A DNA stretch of 64,000 bases from Nostoc cf. commune SO-36 (GCF_023734775.1 NZ_AP025732.1:930001-994000), one strand, 5' to 3'. Positions 38,116 through 48,396 are shown, counted from the stretch's first letter. Numbers and translations are program-made. Notes: a model not told the origin generated them from the letters alone.

Positions 38116-39010
38116 AAGGCAAGGGGAGCAGGCTTGCCGTGAGCGTAGACGAATGGGAGCAGGGGGAAATTACTCTCCTGTGCAGCTTCCCCATGCCTAA
38201 TGCCCAATTTCCAACTAGCTGGGTATAAGCTGTTTGTAATTCTTAACACACTTTTTGTAGTGTTTATATACCAAATATTACTATCTGTTTAGCGTCAAAA
38301 TATTGGAAAATACTTAGATAACCAGTTTGAAATAAGTATTGTTTGATAATAGCTATCGGAAAAATCTATGCAAGCTTTACCTCAGCTTATCGGGTTACAA
38401 AGCAAACAGTTAATTATTGACTGTTTGCTGCTGATGGTTGTGCCGCCAAAATCAATATTAGGTGGGATGTCTACAACGGGCTACACCTACGTACTGATGT
38501 TAATACGACGCAAAAGTGTCTTCTTCTCTTCATGTTCCCAGGTAGTGGGCTGCTTCACAAAGTATTGTCAAATAATGCTTGTAGCTTCAAGAGCTAGTTT
38601 TAAAACAACCAATATTTTTGAAGTTTCATAATATTTAGCATATCAGAATTTTTGGAGGTAGCTTCAGTGCTATCACTACCATGTCGGTTAGCAATAGTGA
38701 TATTTACTACTAGTTGAAGATAGCCAAGGTAACATAATCGTGTGAATTACCCTTCAAGGTATCTGTGAAGCACTGGCAAAAAAACAGAGAAAAATATAGA
38801 CAAGGCTAGTATTGGTTCTTTTGAGGAAGAACATTAGATTCTTTTTAAGAGGTAATATATTAGGCACTGGATTAGGGATGGAAATTGTAAAAAAGCATTT
38901 TAGATATCTACCAAGGTGAAATCTTTGTTCTAAGTATGCTGGAATTTAGTATAAACTTTACTATTATTTTGTGATTAATTAAATAATAAAATATAAATCG
39001 AGGAAAATAT
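38116..39010. other. Spacer with dispersed repeats and kinase remnant
   Basis: There is no intact gene. A GATGTCTACAACGGGCTACACCTACG dispersed motif lies at ~38466. An 87-codon frame at 38368-38631 runs through that repeat and is probably chance. The right part carries scraps of a histidine kinase (listed separately). Confidence 0.5.
38845..38974 (+). pseudogene. Remnant of a histidine kinase ATPase domain
   Basis: One frame reads RGNILGTGLGMEIVKKH, the G2 box of a sensor kinase. After a one-base shift at the TTTT of 38898-38901 it continues as LDIYQGEIFVLSM...FSINFTIIL and a stop, matching the usual end of the HATPase domain. Nothing intact precedes it. It lies just upstream of the receiver-EAL gene, its likely former partner. 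Confidence 0.6.
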
Positions 39011-40207
39011 ATGTCCAAAATTTTAATAATAGAAGATGAAGAAGCAGTCCGTGAAAACATTTTAGATTTACTAGAAGCTGAGGATTTTGAAACTATCGCT
39101 GCGGCTAATGGTAGAATCGGGATAAATTTGGCTATCTCCGAAGTTCCCGATTTAATTCTATGTGATATGATGATGCCCGAAATTGACGGTTATGGCGTGT
39201 TAACAACGTTTACGCCAAGAACCATCAACGGCAACGATTCCCTTCATCTTTTTAACTGCCAAATCTGCTAAATCAGATTCCGTCAAGGTATGAATATGGG
39301 TGCTGATGACTATATAACTAAGCCGTTCACTCGGTCTGAGTTATTAAGTGCCATAATGAACAGGTTGGAAAAGCACGCTACTTTAAAAAGGTATTTATCT
39401 CCTAAACCTGTCATTAATAACTTGTCTCCCAAAATGCAGTTGTTAGAGATTAGCTTACACCGGGCTATCAAACAAAATAACTTTCAAGAGTTTGAAATTT
39501 ATTATCAACCAATAGTCGATATCGCTTCTGGAAAAATAGTTGCGGCGGAAAGTTTATTGCGCTGGCAAAGTCCAGAGTTAGGGATGATTTACCCAACAGA
39601 ATTTATTCCCTTAGCAGAGTCTACAGGTTTAATTGTTCCTATTGGTAAATGGGTATTAAAAAAGGTATGCAAACAAATTAAAAGCTGGCGAGATGCTGGA
39701 ATTTATTCTTTGCTTGTTGCCGTAAATTTGTCAGTAATTGAATTTAATCAACCAGACTTTATTCATAAAATAGTCAATTTTATAACTGCCAATGATTTGG
39801 AACCAAATTACTTAGAAATAGAACTTACCGAGAGTATGATTATGCAGGATGTAAATAGTGCGATCGCTACTATGATTAAATTGCAATCTTTGGGTATAAA
39901 AATTGCGATCGATGATTTTGGTACGGGCTACTCTTCTTTAATTTATTTGAAAAACTTACCAATTAATACGTTAAAAATAGACCGTTATTTTATCCATAAT
40001 GTTGCTAACGATCCACAGAAATCAGCCATTACTAAAGCATTAATTCAAATGGCTCATAATCTCAATTTAGATGTAATAGCTGAAGGTGTAGAAACCGAAG
40101 CAGAACTGGCTTTTTTGCGCCAATACAACTGTAATTCTATGCAAGGTTTTCTATTTAGCCGTCCATTACCATCAGCAGAATTTGAAAAGTTTTTGTTGAC
40201 TAAATAA
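39011..40207 (+). pseudogene. Response regulator with EAL phosphodiesterase domain, two compensating frameshifts
   Basis: The receiver domain starts MSKILIIEDEEAVRENIL, with phospho-acceptor D in LILCDMMMPEIDG. Its lysine end, ADDYITKPFTR, is in the same overall frame, but ~70 bases between read in another frame: one extra T near 39209 and one missing T near 39278, with a TAA at 39269. The EAL domain (~130-395) keeps the catalytic set: AAESLLRW (ESL instead of EAL), VNLS, IELTES, IDDFGTGYSS, LKIDRYF, EGVETE and QGFLFSRP. If the shifts are real, a start at ~39290 could still give a lone EAL protein of 305 residues. Confidence 0.8.
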
Positions 40208-40367
40208 ATGCTTGTATGTCTGAATACTGGACATCGGGCAATAAATGATTTTCCCAGTGCCCAATCCTCTAAGAGCTTAACTAACTAATAAAAATAGGAC
40301 TTTAGACTGGCGACAATTATTAAGTATCGAGTCTACAGTAAGAAAGTTGTGTATAGTGTCTACCGCC

Positions 40368-41708
40368 ATGAAAGTCTTTGCGCGTTTTTTGCTGCCAGTT
40401 TTTTTACTGACTTTGGCAGTAGCCTGTAACCAGACTCGCGCTTCATCAGATAATCCCACAGCACAAACTGTACCTTCTGCCCAACCGACACAGAATTCTA
40501 CACAGTCAAAAAATATCGTCCGTACTGAAGCACTTTCACCTACACCCATCCGCATCAATCTGAAGAATTTGCCAGCACCCTTCGCAACAGAAAGTGTTTC
40601 CAAGCGGCCTGAGGTAGTGCCGATTCCGCAAAATCCGGTGCTGCGCGTACCACCAGGGTTCACAGTAAACGTCTTTGCCGAAGGTTTAGATGCCCCACGC
40701 TGGCTAGCTTTAACCCCCAGTGGTGATGTCCTAGTGACTGAAACCGGGCAAAATCGCATTCGTTTGTTGCGTGACAGCAACGGCGATGGTATTGCCGACG
40801 TTCGAGAAACCTTTGCTAGTACAGATAACGGACTCAATAAACCCTTCGGTATGGCTTTTGTAGATAATTCCTTTTTTCTGGGGAACACAGATGCTGTGGT
40901 GCGTTTTCCCTATACTCAAGATCAAAACAAGATTACAGGTAAGGGAGAAAAAATCGCCGACTTGCCCGCTCAAGGTTATAACAATCATTGGACGCGCAAT
41001 GTCGTTGTCTCGCCCAATGGCAATAAATTATATGTTTCAGTTGGTTCAGGAACCAATGTGGATGAAGAACCCCTACCACGGGCTTCGATACAGGTGATGA
41101 ATTTAGATGGTTCCCAGCAGCAAACTTTCGCTTCGGGCTTGCGTAATCCTGTTGGTTTAGACTTTCATCCTGTAACTAAGGAACTTTACGCCACTATTAA
41201 CGAACGCGATGGAATCGGTGATGATTTGGTTCCCGACTATCTGACACGGGTTAAAGAAGGGGCATTTTATGGCTGGCCTTATGCTTATCTGACACCAAAC
41301 AACCTCGATCCGCGTCAAAAAACGGATGACAAAAGTAAACGTCCCGATTTAGTAGCTCGTACTCAAACGCCAGATGTGCTGTTCCAGGCGCACTCAGCAG
41401 CATTGGGTTTGCAGTTTTATGATGGTAAAACGTTTCCCCAAAAATACCGAAATGGTGCTTTTGCTGCTTTTCGTGGTTCTTGGAATCGCGATCGCGGTAC
41501 TGGTTATAAAATTGTATTTGCTCCCTTCGATTCTAAAGGGCGATCGCTTGGCTATTACGAAGACTTTCTCACAGGATTTTTGTTAAATCCATCTGTACCA
41601 ACCACTTGGGGACGACCTGTTGGTTTACTGGTGTTACCAGATGGTAGTCTACTACTAACAGAAGAAGCCAATAATCGGATTTATCGGATTCAGTATACGG
41701 GCAGTTAA
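40368..41708 (+). CDS. Sorbosone dehydrogenase-like PQQ/beta-propeller lipoprotein
   Basis: The 446-residue protein has a lipoprotein signal MKVFARFLLPVFLLTLAVAC, with the cysteine as lipid anchor. The mature part is a six-bladed beta-propeller of the glucose/sorbosone dehydrogenase family, with typical blades (VFAEGLDAPRWLALTPSGD, NRIRLLRDSNGDGIAD, FASGLRNPVGLDFHP). PQQ-dependent sugar or aldehyde oxidation in the periplasm is the family role. The ATG at 40368 gives the clean signal peptide. Confidence 0.9.
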   Translation: MKVFARFLLPVFLLTLAVACNQTRASSDNPTAQTVPSAQPTQNSTQSKNIVRTEALSPTPIRINLKNLPAPFATESVSKRPEVVPIPQNPVLRVPPGFTVNVFAEGLDAPRWLALTPSGDVLVTETGQNRIRLLRDSNGDGIADVRETFASTDNGLNKPFGMAFVDNSFFLGNTDAVVRFPYTQDQNKITGKGEKIADLPAQGYNNHWTRNVVVSPNGNKLYVSVGSGTNVDEEPLPRASIQVMNLDGSQQQTFASGLRNPVGLDFHPVTKELYATINERDGIGDDLVPDYLTRVKEGAFYGWPYAYLTPNNLDPRQKTDDKSKRPDLVARTQTPDVLFQAHSAALGLQFYDGKTFPQKYRNGAFAAFRGSWNRDRGTGYKIVFAPFDSKGRSLGYYEDFLTGFLLNPSVPTTWGRPVGLLVLPDGSLLLTEEANNRIYRIQYTGS

Positions 41709-41882
41709 GCAATTTACGCATTCAAACATTTAGAAATTTACGGATAGGATCTTTTGTCTGGAGTAAAGTTATAGCAGTTGTCATCAATAGAGATGTTGTG
41801 GCTGCATCTCTCTACCCAGGTTTATGTCGTTTACGGTAAATTACTTAAAAATCCTAATACTCATCTGGTTGAGAAATTGATT

Positions 41883-42287
41883 ATGGCTCCCAATGAAAAT
41901 AATACTCAGTCAAATATCAACGAATTATCTCCACATTCAGGTACACGATACTGGGGTGAAGTAGAGGTAATCGAGGAGGGAGAAACCTATAGAATTAGTC
42001 GTCTTGAAATCAAGCCCAGGCATGGAATTAAACCACAAATCCATTATCATCGCAATGAACATTGGGTTGTAGTTTCTGGTGTAGCGAAGGTAACTTGTGG
42101 CGATACGGAAATATTACTGAATCGAAACGAATCAACTTATGTTCCCGCAGCAACTCTACATAAGGTAGAAAATCCTGGGCAGATTCCGCTAGTTATTCTG
42201 GAAATTCAAAATGGTGAATATCTGGGCGAAGATGATACTGAGCGCCCCTATGACTTAAATTTGCTCAAACCTGTAGCTGATGCTTAG
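41883..42287 (+). CDS. Cupin protein similar to mannose-6-phosphate isomerase type II domain
   Basis: The 134-residue single cupin has the metal-binding core PQIHYHRNEHWVVVSG (two His and a Glu) and a second half motif YVPAATLHKVENPG. It resembles the C-terminal cupin half of bifunctional mannose-1-phosphate guanylyltransferase/isomerase proteins. The ATG at 41883 is used, because upstream codons lack cupin character. Role: possible sugar-phosphate isomerase, or a stand-alone sugar-nucleotide-related cupin. Confidence 0.85.
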   Translation: MAPNENNTQSNINELSPHSGTRYWGEVEVIEEGETYRISRLEIKPRHGIKPQIHYHRNEHWVVVSGVAKVTCGDTEILLNRNESTYVPAATLHKVENPGQIPLVILEIQNGEYLGEDDTERPYDLNLLKPVADA

Positions 42288-42305
42288 TAATGGCTGGGGA
42301 TAAGG

Positions 42306-42377
42306 CAATACGGTTCGGTTAAGGCAAGAGACGCGATCTAGGCGGTGTCATCAAAAAACCTTATCCCAACCGTATTG
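42306..42377. mobile_element. MITE-like element, 72 bp
   Basis: CAATACGGTTCGGTTAAGG (42306-42324) and CCTTATCCCAACCGTATTG (42359-42377) are inverted repeats matching at 17 of 19 positions around a 34-bp core. A solo left end occurs at 6401. The element lies between the convergent cupin and HEAT-repeat genes. Confidence 0.7.
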
Positions 42378-42435
42378 GGGGATGAGGGAGAGGAATTTCT
42401 CTCCTCTGCCTCCTCCCAATGCCTAAATAAATAAA

Positions 42436-43194
42436 TCAAAACCACCCTTCTTGTTCTAAGGTTTCAATTAGCTGTAAGCCACGGGGATCACCCACTCCTA
42501 ATAGCGAGGCTTTAGCGTCTTCCCGGACTCCTAAATCTTGGTCTTCGGCAAAGGCTTGAATTAAAGCGTCGATCGCTGTGGCATAAACTACATTAGAAGG
42601 CAGTTCGCGGCAAAGTTGACCAATTGCCCATGCACTGTTACTCCGCACTGCTTCCACAGGATCTTTGACTAAGGCTTCAATTAATGGTGGTATTGCCCTT
42701 ATAACCGCTTCATAACCCACATCTGCCATTTGTGCTAAGGCGCTAGCAGCCCACAAACGTACTGCGGAAATGTCAGTTCTTAAAGCATCTGCTAGAGGCG
42801 GTAAACAACGGCGATCGCGACAGTTTCCTAAAGCCCAAACAACACCTTTACGCACATAGCCATTCCAATCACTGTTTAGTTGAGCAATTAATGGACTCAC
42901 TGCCTCTGAACTAGGATTGCGTCCAAGTGCATAAGCTGCACTCACCCGCACTAAGGGACAGGTATCACTTAAGAGGCGAATCAGATGGGGGGTAGCACGC
43001 GCATCTTCTATATCACAAAAAGCACGCGCTGCTAACATTTTTTGTTGGGGCTGGGGATTTTCCAGCAGGGCTAGCATCTCTTCAGGATCTGGTTTTGCCA
43101 CAACTGATTCGTCAGTTAGCGGCTCTATTTTATCTAGGGGGCTTTCTAGCTCCTCCTCAATATCGAGTAGGCTTAGATCATCTGCGTCATACAT
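42436..43194 (-). CDS. HEAT-repeat (PBS lyase-type) protein
   Basis: The 252-residue all-helical protein has an acidic N-terminus (MYDADDLSLLDIEEELESP) followed by about five HEAT/PBS-lyase-like repeats (LVRVSAAYALGRN, YVRKGVVWALGNC, AVRLWAASALAQM, AVRSNSAWAIGQL, GVREDAKASLLGV). Cyanobacterial relatives include phycobilin lyases and scaffold proteins. No lyase active residue can be claimed, so a protein-binding scaffold is the cautious reading. Confidence 0.88.
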   Translation of the reverse strand: MYDADDLSLLDIEEELESPLDKIEPLTDESVVAKPDPEEMLALLENPQPQQKMLAARAFCDIEDARATPHLIRLLSDTCPLVRVSAAYALGRNPSSEAVSPLIAQLNSDWNGYVRKGVVWALGNCRDRRCLPPLADALRTDISAVRLWAASALAQMADVGYEAVIRAIPPLIEALVKDPVEAVRSNSAWAIGQLCRELPSNVVYATAIDALIQAFAEDQDLGVREDAKASLLGVGDPRGLQLIETLEQEGWF

Positions 43195-43675
43195 AATTTC
43201 ATTTCAATCCCTTTTCGGGATTAACACATAATCCCCCGCGCCAATAAGTTAAAGCTTTATAAGTATTAGTTGCGTAATTATACACTTTTCTTTTCCCTCG
43301 TTGAGTTTTATCCAAACGAGAAACGCCTTGAAGAAGAATTCAGAAGTCAGAATTCAGGAGTCAGAATCAAGACGCGACGCTCGAATACTCGCTAACGCTC
43401 CGCTATCGCGGACTCGCTAACGCTTTGCTATCAGTCGGGGATTCATACCGCGCAGGAATTGAAGACTACTAAATTTTCAATTTAGTGGGGGTGCAAAAAC
43501 GCCGGTTATTCAGACGCGACGCTCGAGTACTCGCTAACGCTACGCTATCGAGTACTCGCTCTTCCGCCGGCGCTATCCGCCAGTCGCACAAAATTCTGAA
43601 TTCTGACTCCTGACTCCTGAATTCTGTTCGATAACTTAGACGCTAAAGTTATGTTACTGCTATCCTACCTATAGT
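43195..43675. repeat. Repeat-filled spacer (CTCGCTAACGCT, GGAGTCAGAATTC units)
   Basis: The 481 bp contain at least three degenerate copies of ACTCGCTAACGCT(A/C/T)CGCTATCG-type sequence. They also hold GAATTCAGGAGTCAGAAT and its complement (AATTCTGACTCCTGACTCC), which can pair over ~250 bp. I see no gene. Confidence 0.7.
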
Positions 43676-44206
43676 TTATTTTTCTGCACTCAGGAATTTT
43701 ACCATCCACAGGGATTGGGTTTGATAACCTAAGTGATTGTAAAGATTTAATGCGGGTTTGTTTGATTGAAAAACTTGCAATCCAATCTGGCGATCGCCTC
43801 TTTGAATAGCCCAATTTTCCACATATTGCATTAAGGCTCTACCAATACCCCGTCGCCGATGCTCTGGTACAACGTAGAGAATAAAAATATGAGCATGACG
43901 GTTCCCATGTACTTGATCTATAGCATTGCCCACCCAGAGGCAAGCGATAGGGGGCACACGGGCAGAGGAGAGAGATTCTTTATTACTCCCCTGCTCCCTG
44001 CTCCCTGCTCCCTGCTCCCCCTCCTCTTCTACCCACCACAAAGGCGTGTCACTAGAAAAGTATTGCTTAACTGTTTGCTCTAGGTGAGAAAAATCCTCAT
44101 TGGGAAAGAGATCCTGGTAAGTTCGCTGCATGAATTTAAGCAGTAGCGCCCGATCCAAAGTGGAGCCACGACGAATAATATACCCAGGTAGTAGTTGCTC
44201 AGACAC
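43676..44206 (-). CDS. GNAT family N-acetyltransferase with in-frame tandem repeat
   Basis: The 176-residue GNAT protein starts at GTG. The acetyl-CoA site VPEHRRRGIGRALMQYVE lies at ~112-129 and the C-terminal NKPALNLYNHLGYQ is typical. Residues ~60-82 (EEEGEQGAGSREQGSNKESL) are encoded by the short tandem repeat CTCCCTG/CTGCTCC and are absent from the usual fold, so they probably form a surface loop. The substrate is unknown. Confidence 0.88.
   Translation of the reverse strand: MSEQLLPGYIIRRGSTLDRALLLKFMQRTYQDLFPNEDFSHLEQTVKQYFSSDTPLWWVEEEGEQGAGSREQGSNKESLSSARVPPIACLWVGNAIDQVHGNRHAHIFILYVVPEHRRRGIGRALMQYVENWAIQRGDRQIGLQVFQSNKPALNLYNHLGYQTQSLWMVKFLSAEK
43986..44020. repeat. Short tandem repeat (CTGCTCC)4 within the GNAT gene
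   Basis: Four to five CTGCTCC heptamers lie inside the coding sequence. The array plus its border keeps the frame open, giving a Gly/Ser/Glu-rich loop. Confidence 0.85.
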
Positions 44207-44227
44207 TGCTGATGTTTATTGACTTAG

Positions 44228-44416
44228 CTAGCTCGCGTTATGTGCTGCTGGTGGTAAATCAGTTGGAGTAGGTTGAAAGCTTACTCCCACCTCTTCAATT
44301 GGTGCGGGTGCTGCCATATCGGAGGGTAAAAAGATCCGGGCGCTGACTGCCACAAGCGCAAAGAAAAATACTAATACTGCAAGCAGTGGGGCAATGTATT
44401 GACGAAAAATAGCCAT
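44228..44416 (-). CDS. Small single-TM protein
   Basis: The 62-residue protein has one N-terminal membrane helix (YIAPLLAVLVFFFALVAVSA) and a Pro/Ala-rich tail (AAPAPIEEVGVSFQPTPTD). It lies 21 bp downstream of the GNAT gene start region, on the same strand and in tight spacing with its neighbours. The function is unknown; it could be a small membrane-complex subunit. Confidence 0.6.
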   Translation of the reverse strand: MAIFRQYIAPLLAVLVFFFALVAVSARIFLPSDMAAPAPIEEVGVSFQPTPTDLPPAAHNAS

Positions 44417-44555
44417 ATTTTAATTGTAAGAAGCTAGGAACTTTTATGAGAACCTAGCTGAAGATTTGTGAAGTATTCTTGATTTATTTTAGCGATTTTC
44501 TGTGCATGGGAATTGGGAATGCGGCATTGGGCAATACTTTTCTCCCCCTGCTCCC

Positions 44556-44978
44556 TTACTCCCTCTGGCGATCGCTCTCCAAGTCATCAAGCACTCTTTC
44601 GCAATACCAATTCTCCGCCATCCCAGGATAAGTTTCCTTTGCCTGTTCAATCAACCGTTCGGCTGCGGCAGTGTCACCAGATAATTTAGCGATTAGCCTG
44701 TTTTTGAGATAGCTATCAGATAAACCCTCCTCTACCTGGGTTGGTATACTTTGATTTATGCTTGATGGAGTTGATGGCCGGGACTGATCTCTCCGCAACT
44801 GCCAAAATAAAACGTAATAAAGTGTCCCAAAAATTAAAATTAGGCTGAGTGTTCCGAAAAAAGTTAAAAGGTTAAATGCTAGATATCCTAGAACTAACTG
44901 TGATAGAACATAGCCAAGTAATAGACCAGTAAGTAAGAGGATGAATGTTCCGACAGCAATAACTACTTGATTCCCCAT
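44556..44978 (-). CDS. Two-TM membrane protein with soluble tail, unknown function
   Basis: The 140-residue protein has two hydrophobic helices at the N-terminus (VIAVGTFILLLTGLLLGYVL and LTFFGTLSLILIFGTLYYVL). A Ser/Pro linker and a helical tail follow (KLSGDTAAAERLIEQAKETYP), the latter similar to the alpha-solenoid helices of cyanobacterial small membrane proteins. Its ATG overlaps the end of the AmpG-like gene by 16 bp, so the two are translationally coupled. Confidence 0.7.
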   Translation of the reverse strand: MGNQVVIAVGTFILLLTGLLLGYVLSQLVLGYLAFNLLTFFGTLSLILIFGTLYYVLFWQLRRDQSRPSTPSSINQSIPTQVEEGLSDSYLKNRLIAKLSGDTAAAERLIEQAKETYPGMAENWYCERVLDDLESDRQRE

Positions 44979-46255
44979 ATATCCTCTTCTTCGTCCTCAA
45001 GGCCTGGTCTGGATACTGCCACTGGCTGAGGGTTCCAGGGGGCAAATACTGGTAATAGGAGTAGTCCTGGTACGGCGGCGGCAATGGTAATTAAGAAAAA
45101 TACAGGCCAACCCGTGCTTTGAGCGATCGCGCCTCCAGGGGCCGCCAGAATATCCCGACTGACAGCCATTAAGCTGGATAACAAAGCATATTGGGTTGCC
45201 GAAAACCTCTGGTTACAAAGACTCATCAAAAAGGCAACAAAGGCTGCTGTCCCCAATCCACCACAAAATTGTTCTACGTTGATGGCAAGTACCATAGCTT
45301 GGTAGTTTTGACCGATGTATGCTAGAAAAAAGTAAGCTAAGTTACTTACTGCTTGTAGAATACCAAAAACCCAAAGCGATCGATTAATGCCAATAGCACT
45401 CAAAATTGATCCACCTGCTAAAGCACCAACAATCGTCGCAATTAACCCCATCCCCACTTGAATTGCCCCAATATCGGTTTTGGTAAAACCCGTTTGCAGC
45501 AAAAAAGGTGTGGTCATATTGCTCAACAAAGCATCACCTAGCTTATATAGGGTAATGAATGCCAGCATGAGAATTGCTTTGATAATCCCTTGACGCTGAA
45601 AAAATTCCTGAAAAGGCAAGATTACAGCATCAGCCAGAGAACCTGGAGGGCTAATTTCCTTGGGTTCCGGTGCGAACAAGGTGGCAAGAATACCAATTAC
45701 CATCGTCCCTGCCATAAACAAGTAAACTGATGACCAAGGCAGTTTGTCAGCAAGTATCAAGGCTAAAGCACCTGCGACTAACAGGGCAATTCGATAACCT
45801 AAGATAAAAACTGCTGCACCAGCCCCCATTTCTAGTTTTTCTAAAACGTCGGTACGGTAGGCATCAACGGCAATATCTTGAGTTGCACTGATAAAGGCAA
45901 TGACTATGGCGTTGATGGCTAGGAGTTGTAATGCTTGTTTGGGTTGTTGGAAAGCCATGAATGCGATCGCTACAATCAAAGCAATCTGCGTCAAAATTAA
46001 CCAACCCCGTCGTCGCCCCAAAACTGGCAAAGTGAACCTGTCCACCAACGGCGCCCACAAAAATTTTAAGGAATAAGGCAAACTAGCGAGGCTAAACCAA
46101 CCAATAGCGGCCAAATCGACCTTTTCCTCCGTCATCCAAGCCTTTAAGGTACTACCAATTAAAAATAACGGTAAACCCGATGAAAAACCTAAAAATAATA
46201 AAGCCGCCATCTTGCGACTACCGAAAACTCCCAGCAGCGATTTAATTTTCCTCAT
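44963..46255 (-). CDS. AmpG-family MFS transporter (muropeptide permease-like)
   Basis: The 430-residue carrier has about twelve TM helices. The AmpG-like N-terminus FLGFSSGLPLFLIGSTLKAW is followed by FLWAPLVDRFTLPVLGRRRGW and TQDIAVDAYRTDVL. AmpG imports GlcNAc-anhydro-muropeptides for cell-wall recycling; whether this paralogue does so is inference. The ATG at 46255 is preferred over an upstream TTG at 46291. It overlaps the downstream membrane-protein gene. Confidence 0.88.
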   Translation of the reverse strand: MRKIKSLLGVFGSRKMAALLFLGFSSGLPLFLIGSTLKAWMTEEKVDLAAIGWFSLASLPYSLKFLWAPLVDRFTLPVLGRRRGWLILTQIALIVAIAFMAFQQPKQALQLLAINAIVIAFISATQDIAVDAYRTDVLEKLEMGAGAAVFILGYRIALLVAGALALILADKLPWSSVYLFMAGTMVIGILATLFAPEPKEISPPGSLADAVILPFQEFFQRQGIIKAILMLAFITLYKLGDALLSNMTTPFLLQTGFTKTDIGAIQVGMGLIATIVGALAGGSILSAIGINRSLWVFGILQAVSNLAYFFLAYIGQNYQAMVLAINVEQFCGGLGTAAFVAFLMSLCNQRFSATQYALLSSLMAVSRDILAAPGGAIAQSTGWPVFFLITIAAAVPGLLLLPVFAPWNPQPVAVSRPGLEDEEEDIWGIK

Positions 46256-46500
46256 AGTTTCAACTTTTTGCCTCTTTTGAGGAAATATCAATAAAATACA
46301 ACGAGGAAATTGAAAAGTATATCATCTAACTACTACCTCTAAGGGTTTGGATTATCTGAGTGGCAGCAGTTCCGATTAATTTCTATCAGAGATTGAAACT
46401 TGCCATAGCTGCTATGTGATTTTTCGTAAACATGAGAAACTACCAAGATTTACTTGGGTTAAATCCAAATTCAGGATAACCTTATAGCGTCAGCGTTTTA

Positions 46501-47958
46501 TTAACTTTCTTGAATTGGATAAACCTGATGTCCCTTGATTTCTACTCTGTGTGCAGCGAGGCATTTTTCCCAACCTTCACGCGTACCAATGTCGCTTTTT
46601 TGGTTAAGCAGCCCTAATTCCTGTTCTTGTTGGGTGAGTTTAGCAAATTCTTCATAGCGTGGGTAGTTGCTGGTAACAAATGTTTCCTTACGGTGCAAAA
46701 TCGGCGGATTTACCCTAGTTTCGTAGTCTCGGTGAGTAATGAAGAGGGTTTTTAAATCAATACCTATACTGACTTTTAAAGCTGGGTGGGGATCAGTGTC
46801 GAATTCGGGGTAAAATAGATAGGATATTTGCGGCTTATCAGTGTGATATTTGATCAATGTGGCTCCATCTACACGCCCAATAGTGCGGCTAGCGCAGCCT
46901 TCACAAATTCGCAGTAAGGGATCGAGTGCTGCTAATGCCGAAACATGGACGTAAATAGCACCGCGAGTGTGCTTACCAATTTTGCTTTTTTCGCAAGCAG
47001 TTTTAATTACCCCAGGTTTACCTAAGCTGAAAAGCTTTTGGTCGGCTACAAGACACGCTTCCTCATAGCTACTAAAAAAGGCTTTGATATCGTGCCGCAT
47101 TTCTGGGGCTAGCTTCTGCCATGCCGGACGTTTATCAAAGTGAGTCAGGGCGAGATAAACTTGGATATCGAGAGAACGACGATAAGCGATCGCGTCCCAT
47201 TCAGCCTCATCAGTAGCTTGCAATACTACACCGAAGGCGCGGCGAAAGTTACCAAATTCCTTCAGTAATTCCTGTTCATTTTCCAATTCGCCTTTCACAG
47301 GTAGTCTACCGCGCTTGGTAAAGAAAGCCATGAGTGGTTGCAGCTGTTCTTGATAGTCTTCAAACCGCTTAATAGGAATGCGGACTCGCGGCGTAGAAGT
47401 GGTAGAAAAGAAGCGGATAGCTTTGTAACTTTCTTTTTCAGCTTCATCTCGAAAAACAAAGTAAACGCCTAGTGCGATCGGTACTGCATCGACATTTAAT
47501 ACTTCATCAATATAAGTTTTGAGTTCTTGTTGTTCGTAATATTTCTGAAAAGTATTGCGGCGCGTCACAATGCCATCATTGTAAGCAAGTTGGGTTTTGC
47601 TGGGAGCGTTAATCAGGATTTGAGCCGCGACAATTAAAACTTTCCCGGTGAGTTCCCAGGCTTGGATTAGGCTTTGGCGGCGTTCTTCTGAATCTTCAAT
47701 AACATTGAGGACGTAACCCAAGTTGACCACATCGGCGGGGGTGCGTGGTACATCAGGATAGTAGTAAGGGTCCCAGCCTGCACTGGTGTAGCCTAAGTTT
47801 TTTACTCGCTGCACATCACCACCGTAGCCGCAGCCGTAATCAAAAAAAGTGGTGTCTTGATTGAGGATTGACCCTTCTATAGCCAATCGTACAGGGCGAG
47901 ATATATCAATGCGAGCGATCGCAGCTCTATGACGCTCAATTTCTAGCGCTTCAGGCAT
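46501..47958 (-). CDS. DNA phosphorothioation-associated putative methyltransferase
   Basis: The 485-residue protein has a Rossmann SAM-binding motif FFDYGCGYGGDVQRV at ~38-52 near the N-terminus and a long C-terminal region (MRHDIKAFFSSYEEACLVAD, GCASRTIGRVDGATLIKYH). This architecture is that of the methyltransferase-like proteins that accompany dnd loci. Target and activity are unknown. It ends the leftward dndE transcript, 51 bp after dndE, marking the left edge of the defence island. Confidence 0.85.
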   Translation of the reverse strand: MPEALEIERHRAAIARIDISRPVRLAIEGSILNQDTTFFDYGCGYGGDVQRVKNLGYTSAGWDPYYYPDVPRTPADVVNLGYVLNVIEDSEERRQSLIQAWELTGKVLIVAAQILINAPSKTQLAYNDGIVTRRNTFQKYYEQQELKTYIDEVLNVDAVPIALGVYFVFRDEAEKESYKAIRFFSTTSTPRVRIPIKRFEDYQEQLQPLMAFFTKRGRLPVKGELENEQELLKEFGNFRRAFGVVLQATDEAEWDAIAYRRSLDIQVYLALTHFDKRPAWQKLAPEMRHDIKAFFSSYEEACLVADQKLFSLGKPGVIKTACEKSKIGKHTRGAIYVHVSALAALDPLLRICEGCASRTIGRVDGATLIKYHTDKPQISYLFYPEFDTDPHPALKVSIGIDLKTLFITHRDYETRVNPPILHRKETFVTSNYPRYEEFAKLTQQEQELGLLNQKSDIGTREGWEKCLAAHRVEIKGHQVYPIQES

Positions 47959-48009
47959 AATATTAGTTGTCAGTTAACGGTGAACAGTTAACAGTCAACT
48001 AATATCCTT

Positions 48010-48396
<387 letters not shown>

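Noticed and set aside
38368..38631. 87-codon frame after the GHL10 gene
   Set aside because: It runs through a dispersed repeat (GATGTCTACAACGGGC), has no convincing ribosome-binding site and no protein-like pattern.
43195..43675. Possible CRISPR array in the repeat-rich spacer
   Set aside because: The repeats are irregular in spacing and include inverted copies; there are no uniform spacers and no cas genes nearby.
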